In this document: in pieces, positions 37,721-46,939 of the stretch
How positions within the stretch are numbered: position 1 is the first letter of the stretch
Layout: every line of letters begins with the position of its first letter
NCBI RefSeq assembly: GCF_002368335.1
Contig: NZ_AP018288.1
Location: 4,078,368 to 4,142,367 of the forward strand
Direction: 5' to 3'
Length of the DNA stretch: 64,000 nucleotides
DNA from: Nostoc sp. NIES-4103
GTDB taxonomy: Bacteria > Cyanobacteriota > Cyanobacteriia > Cyanobacteriales > Nostocaceae
The notes under the pieces: model-generated
The model's input: the letters and a program-made list of their open reading frames with translations, nothing else
What the model was told of the DNA's origin: nothing
Databases searched by the model: none
Position numbers and translations under genes: made by a program

Positions 37721-38194
37721 CTAATCCCTACTCCCATTAGTCGTGGGGGCCCTGAGTTCCCCAGTCGTCAGTAACTTGTTAGAGTGAAATTGCGATCGCA
37801 TCCATTGGTACGCCACAACATTCAGTAGCAAGCCAATCAAAAACAAAAGCACCATCAAGGCAATTTGATACCAAATAATTTGCGGCAACAGCAAGTCGGC
37901 CACCAGATGAATTAAATTCATCACACTATAAAATACAGTTAAGCCAAAATGAATCACTCTATACCGTCTGGAATCGGTGAAGGTAGTGGCAATGATTGCC
38001 AGCATCGGTAGCACAAAAAAGCCCAACATCAACCACATAATTCCAGAAATATCGCTCATTGATGTAGCTTTTTGTGATTCAACAACACTTAAGCCGTGAA
38101 AAAGTGGCATCAAACCTAGTAAGGTGTGAAACAGTATTCCAAGTAAGAATACTGTCCATAAAGCAATAATTTTTTCCCGATTATTAACTGCCAT
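37721..38194 (-). CDS. Small integral membrane protein of unknown function
   Basis: 157 residues with four predicted membrane helices (about 10-30, 50-70, 80-100, 108-130). I do not recognise a family. The last fifteen residues (GELRAPTTNGSRD) are encoded by a GGGGGCCCTGAGTTCCCC dispersed repeat, so the original C-terminus was probably shorter or different. Single gene, flanked by repeat elements. Confidence 0.65.
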   Translation of the reverse strand: MAVNNREKIIALWTVFLLGILFHTLLGLMPLFHGLSVVESQKATSMSDISGIMWLMLGFFVLPMLAIIATTFTDSRRYRVIHFGLTVFYSVMNLIHLVADLLLPQIIWYQIALMVLLFLIGLLLNVVAYQWMRSQFHSNKLLTTGELRAPTTNGSRD

Positions 38195-38361
38195 ATTGTC
38201 AGAGTAGCTCTTTTGCGATTAAATGACTGTAAATAATTAAGGGTGAATACGACCCAAAGTAGTAAGCTTGTAAGTAGATCAACTTTGAAAAACGTAAAAT
38301 AGAGTTTTCGCGATTACTTCGCTACAGTTCGTTGCACTCGTAATGATATTTCACGTTTAAT

Positions 38362-38546
38362 TAGGTTGACTCAGATCTTGCACCTAATCCTGAGTACGCC
38401 TTGAACTTAAGTTCAAGGCTTATAGCTAAAGTCCGTTTTAACGGACTGAAATTTATGTTTAGTAAGCTTTAGCTTACTTCGGCTTTGAGCCAAGAAATAA
38501 ATTTCTTGGCGGTCAATTGGGCAGGTGCAAGATTTGAGTTGACCTA
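38362..38546. mobile_element. MITE-like element with four internal hairpins
   Basis: Imperfect 24-bp terminal inverted repeats (38362-38385 and 38523-38546, 21 matches) enclose four separate palindromes: 38399-38418 (CCTTGAACTTAAGTTCAAGG), 38430-38447 (AGTCCGTTTTAACGGACT), 38461-38478 (AGTAAGCTTTAGCTTACT) and 38490-38509 (CCAAGAAATAAATTTCTTGG). 185 bp, no ORF. It lies in the gap upstream of the AAA-like gene. Confidence 0.82.
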
Positions 38547-38743
38547 CTTAGAAAATTTTAGCTAATAAAATAGGCTTAGGTTTTTGAAGAAGCATTTTTA
38601 TGGTTTTATAGACATCTTGAAAACCCCGACAGTAAACCTTGAGGTGAAAAATGTCGCAGTTGTGATTACACATACGTGTTGGCAAAATCTGGAATGCGGC
38701 CACTTCAGTATGTATATAAGCGTATTCTTACAAAGCTGCTGCT

Positions 38744-40156
38744 ATGATTGATCAAGTGGTTGACCAGTTCTATGACTGCTCTTTTAGTCATGATGTAGTC
38801 CAATGGGTGGACTCAAAATCAGAATTTTCTTGGATAAAAGTCAAAGAGTCTGCTGATCAGGCTGTATTCAAAAATACGGGAAAATACCTGAGTGATATTG
38901 AAATCAAAGTACTTCAGGGTTCCTGGGAAGGGAAAACTTATGATGAACTAGCCAAAATTTACGGCTATAGTGCTGAGTATCTTAACAAAGATGTTGGCAA
39001 TAAATTATGGAACAAGCTTTCAGAAGCATTAGGAGAAAAGGTTAGTAAGAAGAATTTTAAGGAAGCGCTTTTGAGAGCAGGAGAACAAAATCCATTCGCC
39101 AGTATCAATGCACTACCAAAAGCATCCCCATCTGTGACAAAGCTACCATTTCCAGAAGGGTTAGTAGCTCTGGATTCTCCTTTATATATAGAACATTCCG
39201 GTATTGAGTTTCTCTGCTACGAGACTATTTTGAAGCCTGGTTCACTAATTCGGATTAAAGCACCGAAGCTAATGGGCAAAACCTCATTAATGATGAGAAT
39301 TTTGGCTCATGCTGCTAACCAAAATTATCAAACAGTGTATTTAGATTTGAGCAGTATAAATCGAGCAATTTTAAAGAATTTGGATAAATTCCTGCGGTGG
39401 CTTTGTCTGATGGTTGGTCGGCAGTTAAGGTTAAAGAACCAGTTAAATGATTATTGGGATACTGAGATTTTAGGCAGTAATGATAACTGTACAGTGTACT
39501 TTGAGGAGTATTTATTGGCAGAAATAGACTGTCCAGTGATATTAGGATTAGATCAAGTGGATCGGGTTTTTCCCTATACTGAAGTGATTGAAGACTTTTT
39601 GGGGATGCTGCGAAGCTGGCATGAAAAGGGGAAAATTTCCAACAGATGGAAACAACTAAGACTGATAATGGCACATTCCAGCGAAGTTTATATCCCATTG
39701 GACATAAATCAATCTCCGTTTAATGCAGGGGTGCCAGTGGAGTTGCTGGAGTTTGATGTCCAGCAGATAAAAAATTTAGCCTACCTTCATGACCTGAATT
39801 GGAATGATATCCAGGTAGAGGAATTAACAACAATGGTTGGGGGACATCCCTATCTAGTGCGATTGGCAATGTATTATATTAGCTCTTTTAAGGTGACCCC
39901 AAAGCAGCTATTACAAGAGGCTCCCACAGAAGCAGGAATTTATAGCAATCATTTGCGACAACACTTGGAAATATTGCAAAAATCTCCTGAACTAGCTTTG
40001 GCGTTCAAACAAGTTGTGACATCACCGGAACCGATTGAATTAGATTCGATGCAGATTTATAAATTACACAGTATGGGGTTGGTACACAGACAAAATAACT
40101 ATGTCACGCCTCGATGTAACTTGTATCGCGAGTATTTTCGTCGAGTTTTAGTTTGA
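38744..40156 (+). CDS. AAA-like ATPase with vMAP-N-type N-terminal domain
   Basis: 470 residues. The N-terminal 100 residues (LQGSWEGKTYDELAKIYGY, then VGNKLWNKLSEALGEKVSKK) match the helix-turn-helix-like domain seen at the start of vWA-MoxR-associated proteins of cyanobacteria. The rest is an AAA-like (AAA_35) P-loop domain with MGKTSLMMRIL as Walker A and VILGLDQVDRVF as Walker B, ending in winged-helix-like sequence. Its 3' end overlaps the convergent WD40 gene by 58 bp, and both encode related ATPase domains. Probably a signalling or conflict-type STAND-like protein; role unknown. Confidence 0.8.
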   Translation: MIDQVVDQFYDCSFSHDVVQWVDSKSEFSWIKVKESADQAVFKNTGKYLSDIEIKVLQGSWEGKTYDELAKIYGYSAEYLNKDVGNKLWNKLSEALGEKVSKKNFKEALLRAGEQNPFASINALPKASPSVTKLPFPEGLVALDSPLYIEHSGIEFLCYETILKPGSLIRIKAPKLMGKTSLMMRILAHAANQNYQTVYLDLSSINRAILKNLDKFLRWLCLMVGRQLRLKNQLNDYWDTEILGSNDNCTVYFEEYLLAEIDCPVILGLDQVDRVFPYTEVIEDFLGMLRSWHEKGKISNRWKQLRLIMAHSSEVYIPLDINQSPFNAGVPVELLEFDVQQIKNLAYLHDLNWNDIQVEELTTMVGGHPYLVRLAMYYISSFKVTPKQLLQEAPTEAGIYSNHLRQHLEILQKSPELALAFKQVVTSPEPIELDSMQIYKLHSMGLVHRQNNYVTPRCNLYREYFRRVLV

Positions 40157-43100
40157 CAAATTTGGCTAAATTTTTTGGCTTGTTCAGGATGGGAAGCAAA
40201 GTAATTTTCCAGCCACATGCAACCTTGGCTGATAAAACGATCTAAATCAACTTCTAAGTTCCACAATTTGATAGTATTATCAAGCCCAGCAGAAGCCAAT
40301 GTTTTACCATCTGGACTAAACATCAGGCTGGTAACGCTGCCTAGGTGTCCTTCTAGGCTTGATATTTCCAAACCCTTTTCTACATCCCATACCCTTACAG
40401 TACTGTCATCGCTAGAAGAAGCTAAAGTTTTACCATCTGGACTGAAACTGATATTGCTTACATCAGATAAATGTCCTTCTAGGGTGAACAACAAACTACC
40501 ATTTTCTGCATTCCACAGTTTAACTCTACTGTCCTCACCACCAGAAGCTAAAATTTTACCATTTCGACTAAAAATAACGGTATTTACCCAACCGCTATGG
40601 GCGGGAAAAGTCTGAGCTAAAGTAGCGGTTTTTAAATTGAATAGCATTATATCACCGTCAGAACAAGCCACAGTTAGAGTTTTTCCATCTGGACTAAAAC
40701 TTAAATCGGTTACAATACTGCGGGGGTCTTTAAAAGTTTTTAGTAATGTACCATCTGCTACATTCCAAAGTTTCACAGTATTATCAGAACTACCAGAAGC
40801 TAAGGTTTTCCCATCTGGACTAAAGCGAACTCTCCTGACCCAAGCACTATGACCCTTGAAGGTTTTTAGTAATCTACCATCTTGCACATTCCACAACTTA
40901 ACTGTTTTGTCAAAACTACCGGAAGCTAATGTATTACCATCTGGACTAAAACTAACACTTACCACCGGAGCTTGATGACCGTTAAGAGTTCCGATTAAAG
41001 TACCATTTATGCTATTCCATAGCTTGATTTTAAAGTCATCGCTACCGGAAGCAAGTATCTTCCCATCGGGACTAAAACTTACAGCTTGAACGTTAGCGCT
41101 ATTTCCTTTAATCGTTTGCGGTTCCCTAACCTCTAAATTCCAAAGCTTGATTGCACTATCCATACTTCCAGAAACAAGAGTTTTGCTGTCTGGACTAAAA
41201 CCGATAGTCCAAATTCTCCCGCGATGTCCTTTAAGACGTTGCGGTTCAGTTTTGTTGTCGTTTATATCCTCTAAATTCCACAACTTTACGGTACTATCGG
41301 AACTGATAGTGGCTAGAGTTTTTCCATCTGGACTAAAAATCGCACTCCAGACGGCTCTGCGATGAGTTGGGAGGTTTTGCAGTAGAGTGCCATCTGCTAC
41401 ATTCCAGAGTTTCACTATGCCTTCTTCATCGCTAGAAGCTAAAGTTTGACCATCGGGACTAAAACTTACACTTCTGGTATGAGTCTTATGATCTTTAAGA
41501 GTATTTATCAGGGTTCCATTGTGAATATTCCACAGCTTCACGGTTCTATCAAAACTTGCAGAAGCGAGAGTTTGATTATCGGGACTCAAACTAATATGGG
41601 TAACGGCATGGGTATGTCCTTTAAGGATTTTTAATAACGTAGCATCTGCTGTTTTCCACAATTTGATAGTTCCATCAGAACTACAGGAAGCGAGAATTTT
41701 ACCATCAGTACTAAAACTCACAGTTCTCACCCAGCTTTGATGAGCGTTAATAGTTTTAATTAAAGTGCTGTGCATTACATCCCACAATCTTACTGTACCA
41801 TCTTCACTACCAGAAGCCAAAATCTTGCCATAAGGATGAAAGCTCACACTCCAGATTCTATCAGTATGTCCTGTCAGGGTTGATATTAATGTAGTGGGTC
41901 TAGCATTCCATAGTTTTACTGTATAATCCTGACTACCAGAAGCAAAAATTTTGCCATCGGGGCTGAAAGTTACACTTCTAATAGCAGCACGATGACCAAG
42001 GGCGCGATCGCGTTCTCTAACATGATAAATTGCCTGTTGCAGCCCCCGCGTTACTTGTATGTGTGTATCGGTGCTGGCTGATTTTTCTAAATTTTTCATC
42101 TGTTGTGCTGCTTGTAACGCTTTTAGCAGCGCTTCAAAAGGATCTGAAACTAAATCTGCTTTAGAGAATAAAGTTTGCAGGACAACTTGTTTTTCTGCTA
42201 CTTTATGTTGAGTTTTTTTTACTTGTAATTGGATCAAGATTGCTGTAATTACAGAAAGTAGCAAAACTACAGAACCAATACTAACAATGCGGGTAGCTCT
42301 GCGTTTAGCTTGAATTAATTCAACCTTAGCTTGTTGTTGAGCCAAAACTAAAGTTTCATTCGCTGACGCTAATATCTGGCTTTCTTGTTTTTGAACTGCT
42401 AAAGCCTGTTGAACTTCTCGCTTATCTAAATCCTGACTAGCTGCTAAAAAACGATAATCGAGTGGACTTAAACTTTGATGATTTGACCAGTAAAGTGCAT
42501 CTTGCAATGCTTTTCCTCGCAACAGCCGCGATTCATCCTGATAAGTGGAAGCTACCCAAGCATTAAAAGTTTCTGAATAAGGGCGCAGCTTTTTTAATTG
42601 TTTCTCTACCCACTGCCGATTAAAAACTTGCTCGTAAATCCGGTTGTAAACTTTTAATTTTCCTTGCTGTTGCACGACTAAACCGGAGAGTCGCAACTCT
42701 GTTTGTTCGGGACTACCATCAGCAGAAATACCCCCAACCCCGCTTTTTAGAGGGGATTGTAAAATTTGCTGATATAACCCCAATAACTGCCCTGCTTTTT
42801 GCTGATTTCTGAGAATTCTATCCCGAATCGTCCTCAAATGCTCTGGCTCATCTTGGGATTCCCAATTTTCAAGAATTCGTGACTTCACCACCTGTGCAAC
42901 AGATGTGGAATTTCCCAATGCTGACTCTTCAACCATCAACTTGCACAGCTTTTGGGTGAGAAAAGGTTGTCCACCTGTCCAGTCTAGTATTTGGGCGATC
43001 GCTTGTTGGGGATTGCTGACTTTTCCCATCAAACCATCGGTTAGCGGTTGGACTTCGTGGAGTTGGAAGCCTTGGAGGGCGATCGCTCTACCAATATTAA

Positions 43101-43707
43101 AAGGGGTTTGTGTTTTATCGGCAATCAAATCTGAAGGAGTCGCCACTCCCAATAAAGCAAATGTCAAACGCTGATATTTTGGCTCATCCACCCGTCGGTT
43201 ATAGAAAAATCGAATCAGCGCAAAAAAATCATCTAGGGAAAAACTTTGACTCAAAACTCGGTCGATTTCATCCACAAAAATCACAATCTTTTGTTCAATT
43301 TCTGTTAATAAAATTTCCTCAATAAACAAGCTCAACCGCTGCACAGGTGAGAAAAATTCCCGTTGCTCTTTCCACCAATTCCGCCATTGAAATTTCTTGC
43401 CAAGCTGACAGCTACTTACCAGAGATTGCACAAGTCCGGCGTACCACTTTTCTGCTGTGACATCTTCCTTACCAATTCCGGTTAGGTCAATAAAAGCACA
43501 CATAACCCCTTCCGCTTGCAGTCTTTGCATCGTCCGCACCCGCAGGCTAGATTTACCCATTTGCCGCGAATTCAGCACGTAACAAAACTCACCTGCTTTC
43601 AAAAGAGTGTAAAAGTCTGAGTCTGCTTGTCGCATTACATAGCTTGATGCATCAACCGGAAGACTACCGCCTACGTAATATTCATAATTAGCTGGGTACT
43701 CTTGCAT
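40099..43707 (-). CDS. AAA-like ATPase with 14 WD40 repeats
   Basis: 1202 residues from ATG 43707; a TTG five codons earlier is a weaker start. AAA-like domain about 1-350 (Walker A region NSRQMGKSSL, Walker B VIFVDEIDRVL), a helical linker, one membrane helix about 470-495, then fourteen WD40 repeats (consensus FSPDGKTLASGS...VKLWN), enough for two seven-bladed propellers. The tail is basic. Typical of Nostocales STAND-like WD40 proteins, which probably scaffold signalling complexes. Converges with, and overlaps, the other AAA-like gene. Confidence 0.9.
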   Translation of the reverse strand: MQEYPANYEYYVGGSLPVDASSYVMRQADSDFYTLLKAGEFCYVLNSRQMGKSSLRVRTMQRLQAEGVMCAFIDLTGIGKEDVTAEKWYAGLVQSLVSSCQLGKKFQWRNWWKEQREFFSPVQRLSLFIEEILLTEIEQKIVIFVDEIDRVLSQSFSLDDFFALIRFFYNRRVDEPKYQRLTFALLGVATPSDLIADKTQTPFNIGRAIALQGFQLHEVQPLTDGLMGKVSNPQQAIAQILDWTGGQPFLTQKLCKLMVEESALGNSTSVAQVVKSRILENWESQDEPEHLRTIRDRILRNQQKAGQLLGLYQQILQSPLKSGVGGISADGSPEQTELRLSGLVVQQQGKLKVYNRIYEQVFNRQWVEKQLKKLRPYSETFNAWVASTYQDESRLLRGKALQDALYWSNHQSLSPLDYRFLAASQDLDKREVQQALAVQKQESQILASANETLVLAQQQAKVELIQAKRRATRIVSIGSVVLLLSVITAILIQLQVKKTQHKVAEKQVVLQTLFSKADLVSDPFEALLKALQAAQQMKNLEKSASTDTHIQVTRGLQQAIYHVRERDRALGHRAAIRSVTFSPDGKIFASGSQDYTVKLWNARPTTLISTLTGHTDRIWSVSFHPYGKILASGSEDGTVRLWDVMHSTLIKTINAHQSWVRTVSFSTDGKILASCSSDGTIKLWKTADATLLKILKGHTHAVTHISLSPDNQTLASASFDRTVKLWNIHNGTLINTLKDHKTHTRSVSFSPDGQTLASSDEEGIVKLWNVADGTLLQNLPTHRRAVWSAIFSPDGKTLATISSDSTVKLWNLEDINDNKTEPQRLKGHRGRIWTIGFSPDSKTLVSGSMDSAIKLWNLEVREPQTIKGNSANVQAVSFSPDGKILASGSDDFKIKLWNSINGTLIGTLNGHQAPVVSVSFSPDGNTLASGSFDKTVKLWNVQDGRLLKTFKGHSAWVRRVRFSPDGKTLASGSSDNTVKLWNVADGTLLKTFKDPRSIVTDLSFSPDGKTLTVACSDGDIMLFNLKTATLAQTFPAHSGWVNTVIFSRNGKILASGGEDSRVKLWNAENGSLLFTLEGHLSDVSNISFSPDGKTLASSSDDSTVRVWDVEKGLEISSLEGHLGSVTSLMFSPDGKTLASAGLDNTIKLWNLEVDLDRFISQGCMWLENYFASHPEQAKKFSQICQTKTRRKYSRYKLHRGVT

Positions 43708-43778
43708 TATTGCCAGCACCAAAATCTAAGTTTGATTATACGATAACCGCCTTTACTATCTAGACTTTGACTAGAAAC

Positions 43779-43889
43779 CCTGATTTTTTCCTAATTGGGT
43801 GATGCTTCTTCAGTTTGTCCCTGATTTTTCCCCATAAATTCTGAAATTCAAACTATTTCTCAGTTCTCTAAATACCTGATTTTTACCCA
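43779..43889 (+). promoter_or_regulatory. Triple CCTGATTTTT motif array upstream of small Cys-tailed gene
   Basis: Three direct copies of a 14-bp motif (CCTGATTTTTNCC) start at 43779, 43820 and 43875, spaced 41 and 55 bp. The last is 135 bp before the ATG of the small gene. The array also lies upstream of the divergent WD40 gene. Confidence 0.6.
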
Positions 43890-44009
43890 TTGTTACTTTA
43901 ATATTTTAGTAAGAAACTGATAACAAAAAGCGAAAGATGCAGTCAAAAATATAAACATTAAAGCATTAATCACTTTCACAAATGATCTGAATTTTTAATG
44001 AGGTTTATT

Positions 44010-44300
44010 ATGGACGAAAAGACAACTAAGCAAAAGGTTGAAGTTTCGCGCGAAGAGCGCGCTCGTATGACTAAACTCACCGAGGAAGTCACCAGTCGCG
44101 TTCAAGAAATGGCTCGCATTGTCAGGGGAAACCTAAATATGGACGTTAGTGTTCTTGTTGGTAAATTCACCATGACCACGGGGACTCCAGAAAATCCGCG
44201 AGTTCACCTGGAGTTTGAACCAATCATCGTTGTCGGTGATGGCAACGGCTGTTATGCAGATCCACCGGGAGTTTGCTGCGAATGCCCATGCCCTGACTAA
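44010..44300 (+). CDS. Small protein with Cys/Pro-rich C-terminal tail
   Basis: 96 residues from ATG 44010, preceded by GAGG at a six-base spacing; the upstream ATG at 43998 overlaps that ribosome site. A charged helical N-terminal half (REERARMTKLTEEVTSRVQ), a beta-like middle (VLVGKFTMTTG...VHLEFEPIIVVGDG), and the tail CYADPPGVCCECPCPD with five Cys in sixteen residues. I do not recognise the family. It could be a modified-peptide precursor with a long leader or a metal-binding protein. A hairpin terminator follows and the next gene is a secreted hydrolase with the same upstream motif array. Confidence 0.7.
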   Translation: MDEKTTKQKVEVSREERARMTKLTEEVTSRVQEMARIVRGNLNMDVSVLVGKFTMTTGTPENPRVHLEFEPIIVVGDGNGCYADPPGVCCECPCPD

Positions 44301-44312
44301 AGCCTAAGCCTA

Positions 44313-44365
44313 TATGATCGCTCTTTCAGTTTACAAACAACTGAGGGCGATCGCTTTGTTTTTTA
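44313..44365 (+). terminator. Rho-independent-type terminator
   Basis: Stem GATCGC-TC-TT-TCAGTT against AACTGAGGGCGATC with a small bulge and a short loop, followed by TTTGTTTTTTA. It sits 13 bp after the stop of the small Cys-tailed gene. Confidence 0.7.
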
Positions 44366-44390
44366 TTGATGGTTTTCTCATCAACACCAA

Positions 44391-44500
44391 CCTGATTTTT
44401 TACCTTTTTAATTATCTTTGGTAATATTTCACCTGATTTTATCCAATAATTCATTTTGATCTACCTAGATTAATTAAATTAATTACCTGATTTATTCCTA
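44391..44500 (+). promoter_or_regulatory. Triple CCTGATTTTT motif array upstream of serine hydrolase gene
   Basis: Three direct copies of CCTGATTTWTTNCC start at 44391, 44432 and 44486, spaced 41 and 54 bp, nearly the same layout as the array at 43779-43889 while the intervening bases differ. The last is 79 bp before the hydrolase ATG. Confidence 0.6.
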
Positions 44501-44564
44501 CTGCATATTTTCATTCATTGCTACATACTAACTAATATACAAAAGTTTTGTAGGATTCAAATTT

Positions 44565-46448
44565 ATGGCACAACATCACTTTTTAACTCGTTCAATGCGT
44601 CAAGCTAACTCACATATTCGCTCCCTAATTGCTTTAAGCTTAATTGCAACCAGTTCATTGCTACCTTTAGCGCCTGCATTTTCACAGCCTAATTTTAAAG
44701 ATCCAAACAACATTCCCATCACAGGTTCCGGCGCTTCCCAACTTGACCCAATTTTGCAATCTCTAACTGAATTTATGCATCATCGTTGTGTCGGTGCAGC
44801 AGTACTGGGTGTTGCTGTTAAAGGTAAACCCGTAGGAATTTGGGGTCTAGGTCGAATGAATGGCAGACCAACAGATAATTGGAACCCGGCTTGTGGAGAT
44901 GATATGAAAGCTCCTCTGGCCTCTCCAGTACAGCCAAGTACGCCTATGCGAGTTGGTAGTATTAGCAAAACCGTGACTTTTGCAATGGTACGTTGGGCAT
45001 TAAAAAAGGTAGCCAAAGATGAAGGTGGTCTGGAATTAACTGATGAGCAAATTGAAGGGATGAAATTATTTGATCCGCAACACTATCCGCCTTTAATTCC
45101 TGGTACAAATAAAACTTATCCTGTAGCAATTATCCCCAAGAATTTGTATGAGGTTTTTTCCGGTAAAGTAAAATATCCTGTAGCAATCAAAGATAGCTAT
45201 AAATATGGCGGTGACAAAGACAAAGAAAAACTTTGTGCTGATTTAAATTCAGGTTATGCTGATAAACAATGGCAATCTGTTACACTAGGTCATTTTTTAT
45301 CTCATCGTGCTGGATTGCAACGCAGCGCCCCATCTTTTGATAACGATATACTTCCTAACATACCAGTTATTCGCAATCTAAAAACGAAAGCAGATTTTGA
45401 AAATCAAGAAAAGCTAGTCAGACAAGAATGGGGAAATCAAAACGTTAATTCTGCTAAAAATCAACTTGGCTTAAATCAAAGTTACTTTATTGCTGACCCC
45501 ACTTTATCAGAGTATATGTTGGTAATGGCAGGGCGTTGTTTACGGTATTCTCCAGGCACCAAATATAGCTATTCCAATACTAGTCCGGCTTTTCCTACTA
45601 TTATTTTGGAACGGCTGATGGCATCTAAAAGGTATGGTGCTGAAGTAGGTAAGCCAGAAACTCATAAAGGTTCTGCTTTGCACGTATTTTTTCAAAGTCA
45701 GCTAAATGTACAAACTACAGCTACAGAAGGAGTTTTTATTACTTCATTAGTACCAAATTTGCCTGGCGATCGCGAACCAAAAAAACGTGATTGGAACGGC
45801 AAATCATATTATGGAACTACATGGGATTCCAAGCGTCCTCACTGTGTATGGACAGGTAAAATCTGCGATTTTAGTAGTTGGCAAAATAATAAACCAGGCT
45901 TAATTAATTGGTCGTGGAATTTGAAACAAGTGCCTTTTCCTTATTCAGGCTCAGGTGTAAGTCCAGGTACAGGTTCTCTGGCTGTAGAACCAAAAGCCTT
46001 TCTGAAATTTATGTCGCAACATTGGCTAGCTGGTTATACTTCTGACCCCTTTGTTGGCGAAAAGCGCGATAACACATGGAATCGATACGCAACACACAAC
46101 GGAGCTTATGACGGGGCTTATGCTGAAGCAATTCAGTTAGGAGGTAACAATAATCCAAAAGAGTGGTCACTACCGCCACAAGATGCAAAAGGACGCATTC
46201 TAGATGCGTTCGATAAAGAGAAGTTACAAACTTACAAAGCCTCCCTTCCAGATGGGGTAGATATTTTCGTCGCTGTTAATCAGCTAGCAGATAAGAAATG
46301 TGTCGTAGCTGATCAAGTTAATACCAAAGAAAAAGGTTATAACTGTAGTAGTGCCTATGGGCTATTAAATAACTTTGTTTTGTATGGTGCTTCCAGAGTG
46401 AATTGGCAGCAGCTTCAAGCTATTAATAACGATAAATTGGGTTTTTGA
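44565..46448 (+). CDS. Secreted beta-lactamase-fold serine hydrolase
   Basis: 627 residues. N-terminal signal peptide (basic start, hydrophobic LIALSLIATSSLLPLAPAFS, cleavage near residue 41). Class C beta-lactamase/D-peptidase motifs: SxxK in VGSISKTVTF near residue 130 and YSN in YSYSNTSP near 345; a Gly-rich C-terminal segment may stand in for the KTG box. Larger than typical class C enzymes (about 360 residues) because of insertions. Probably acts in the periplasm or outside the cell on a peptide or ester; antibiotic resistance is not implied. TAGGA lies about nine bases before the ATG. Confidence 0.82.
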   Translation: MAQHHFLTRSMRQANSHIRSLIALSLIATSSLLPLAPAFSQPNFKDPNNIPITGSGASQLDPILQSLTEFMHHRCVGAAVLGVAVKGKPVGIWGLGRMNGRPTDNWNPACGDDMKAPLASPVQPSTPMRVGSISKTVTFAMVRWALKKVAKDEGGLELTDEQIEGMKLFDPQHYPPLIPGTNKTYPVAIIPKNLYEVFSGKVKYPVAIKDSYKYGGDKDKEKLCADLNSGYADKQWQSVTLGHFLSHRAGLQRSAPSFDNDILPNIPVIRNLKTKADFENQEKLVRQEWGNQNVNSAKNQLGLNQSYFIADPTLSEYMLVMAGRCLRYSPGTKYSYSNTSPAFPTIILERLMASKRYGAEVGKPETHKGSALHVFFQSQLNVQTTATEGVFITSLVPNLPGDREPKKRDWNGKSYYGTTWDSKRPHCVWTGKICDFSSWQNNKPGLINWSWNLKQVPFPYSGSGVSPGTGSLAVEPKAFLKFMSQHWLAGYTSDPFVGEKRDNTWNRYATHNGAYDGAYAEAIQLGGNNNPKEWSLPPQDAKGRILDAFDKEKLQTYKASLPDGVDIFVAVNQLADKKCVVADQVNTKEKGYNCSSAYGLLNNFVLYGASRVNWQQLQAINNDKLGF

Positions 46449-46544
46449 AATTCAATATTTCGCCAATTTACAAAGCTTAGAGATAGGGTAATGAAACAAA
46501 CACTTTCTTCCCCCACTCCCTGTATTTCTTGAAAGTTAGCTTAA

Positions 46545-46645
46545 ACCGACATTCATCCCACGTCTGACCCGACAGGAGGTCTGGCAAACTCCCTTTACCG
46601 TTGGGGGAAACCCCAAGACCGTACTGCCTGAATGGCACGAAGAAA
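46545..46645. repeat. Dispersed GTCTGGCAAACTCCC...ACCCCAAGACCG repeat
   Basis: Shares GTCTGGCAAACTCCC and GGGGGAAACCCCAAGACCG with the block at 55670-55740 and part of it with 16378-16410 in the NRPS gene. It is a short interspersed family with a GGGGGAAACCCC hairpin. Confidence 0.7.
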
Positions 46646-46760
46646 AGCTGAGGGGGCTGGGAGAAAAGAGGAAATAAAGTATTTTTTACTACTAAAAATC
46701 ACGAAATATACTTATTTCTTGGTCTCCCCCAGCTCCCCCAGCTTGCCTCAACGGATAAAA

Positions 46761-46922
46761 CTAAACTTAACGTGAGTTCGATGACCTCTCCCTCCCGACC
46801 TCCCTCTCCTAAAAGGCGAGGGAGGAGGAACAAAAAAATAAGGGTTTTACTCCCCTCTCCTTGTAGGAGAGGGGCCGGGGGAGAGGTTAAAACTGCACTT
46901 GTCGAACTCACGTTAAACTTAG
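46761..46922. mobile_element. MITE-like element with 21-bp terminal inverted repeats
   Basis: Terminal repeats at 46761-46781 and 46902-46922 (perfect over TTAACGTGAGTTCGA, 19 of 21 overall) enclose two CTCTCC/GGAGAG hairpins. 162 bp, no ORF. It fills the gap between the hydrolase and phosphorylase genes. A one-ended copy lies at 31311-31372. Confidence 0.82.
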
Positions 46923-46939
46923 TGCCATTTCGTACTGCC

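Noticed and set aside
44565..46448. Antibiotic-resistance beta-lactamase
   Set aside because: The fold motifs are shared by many peptidases and esterases; large insertions and the gene context do not support a resistance role.
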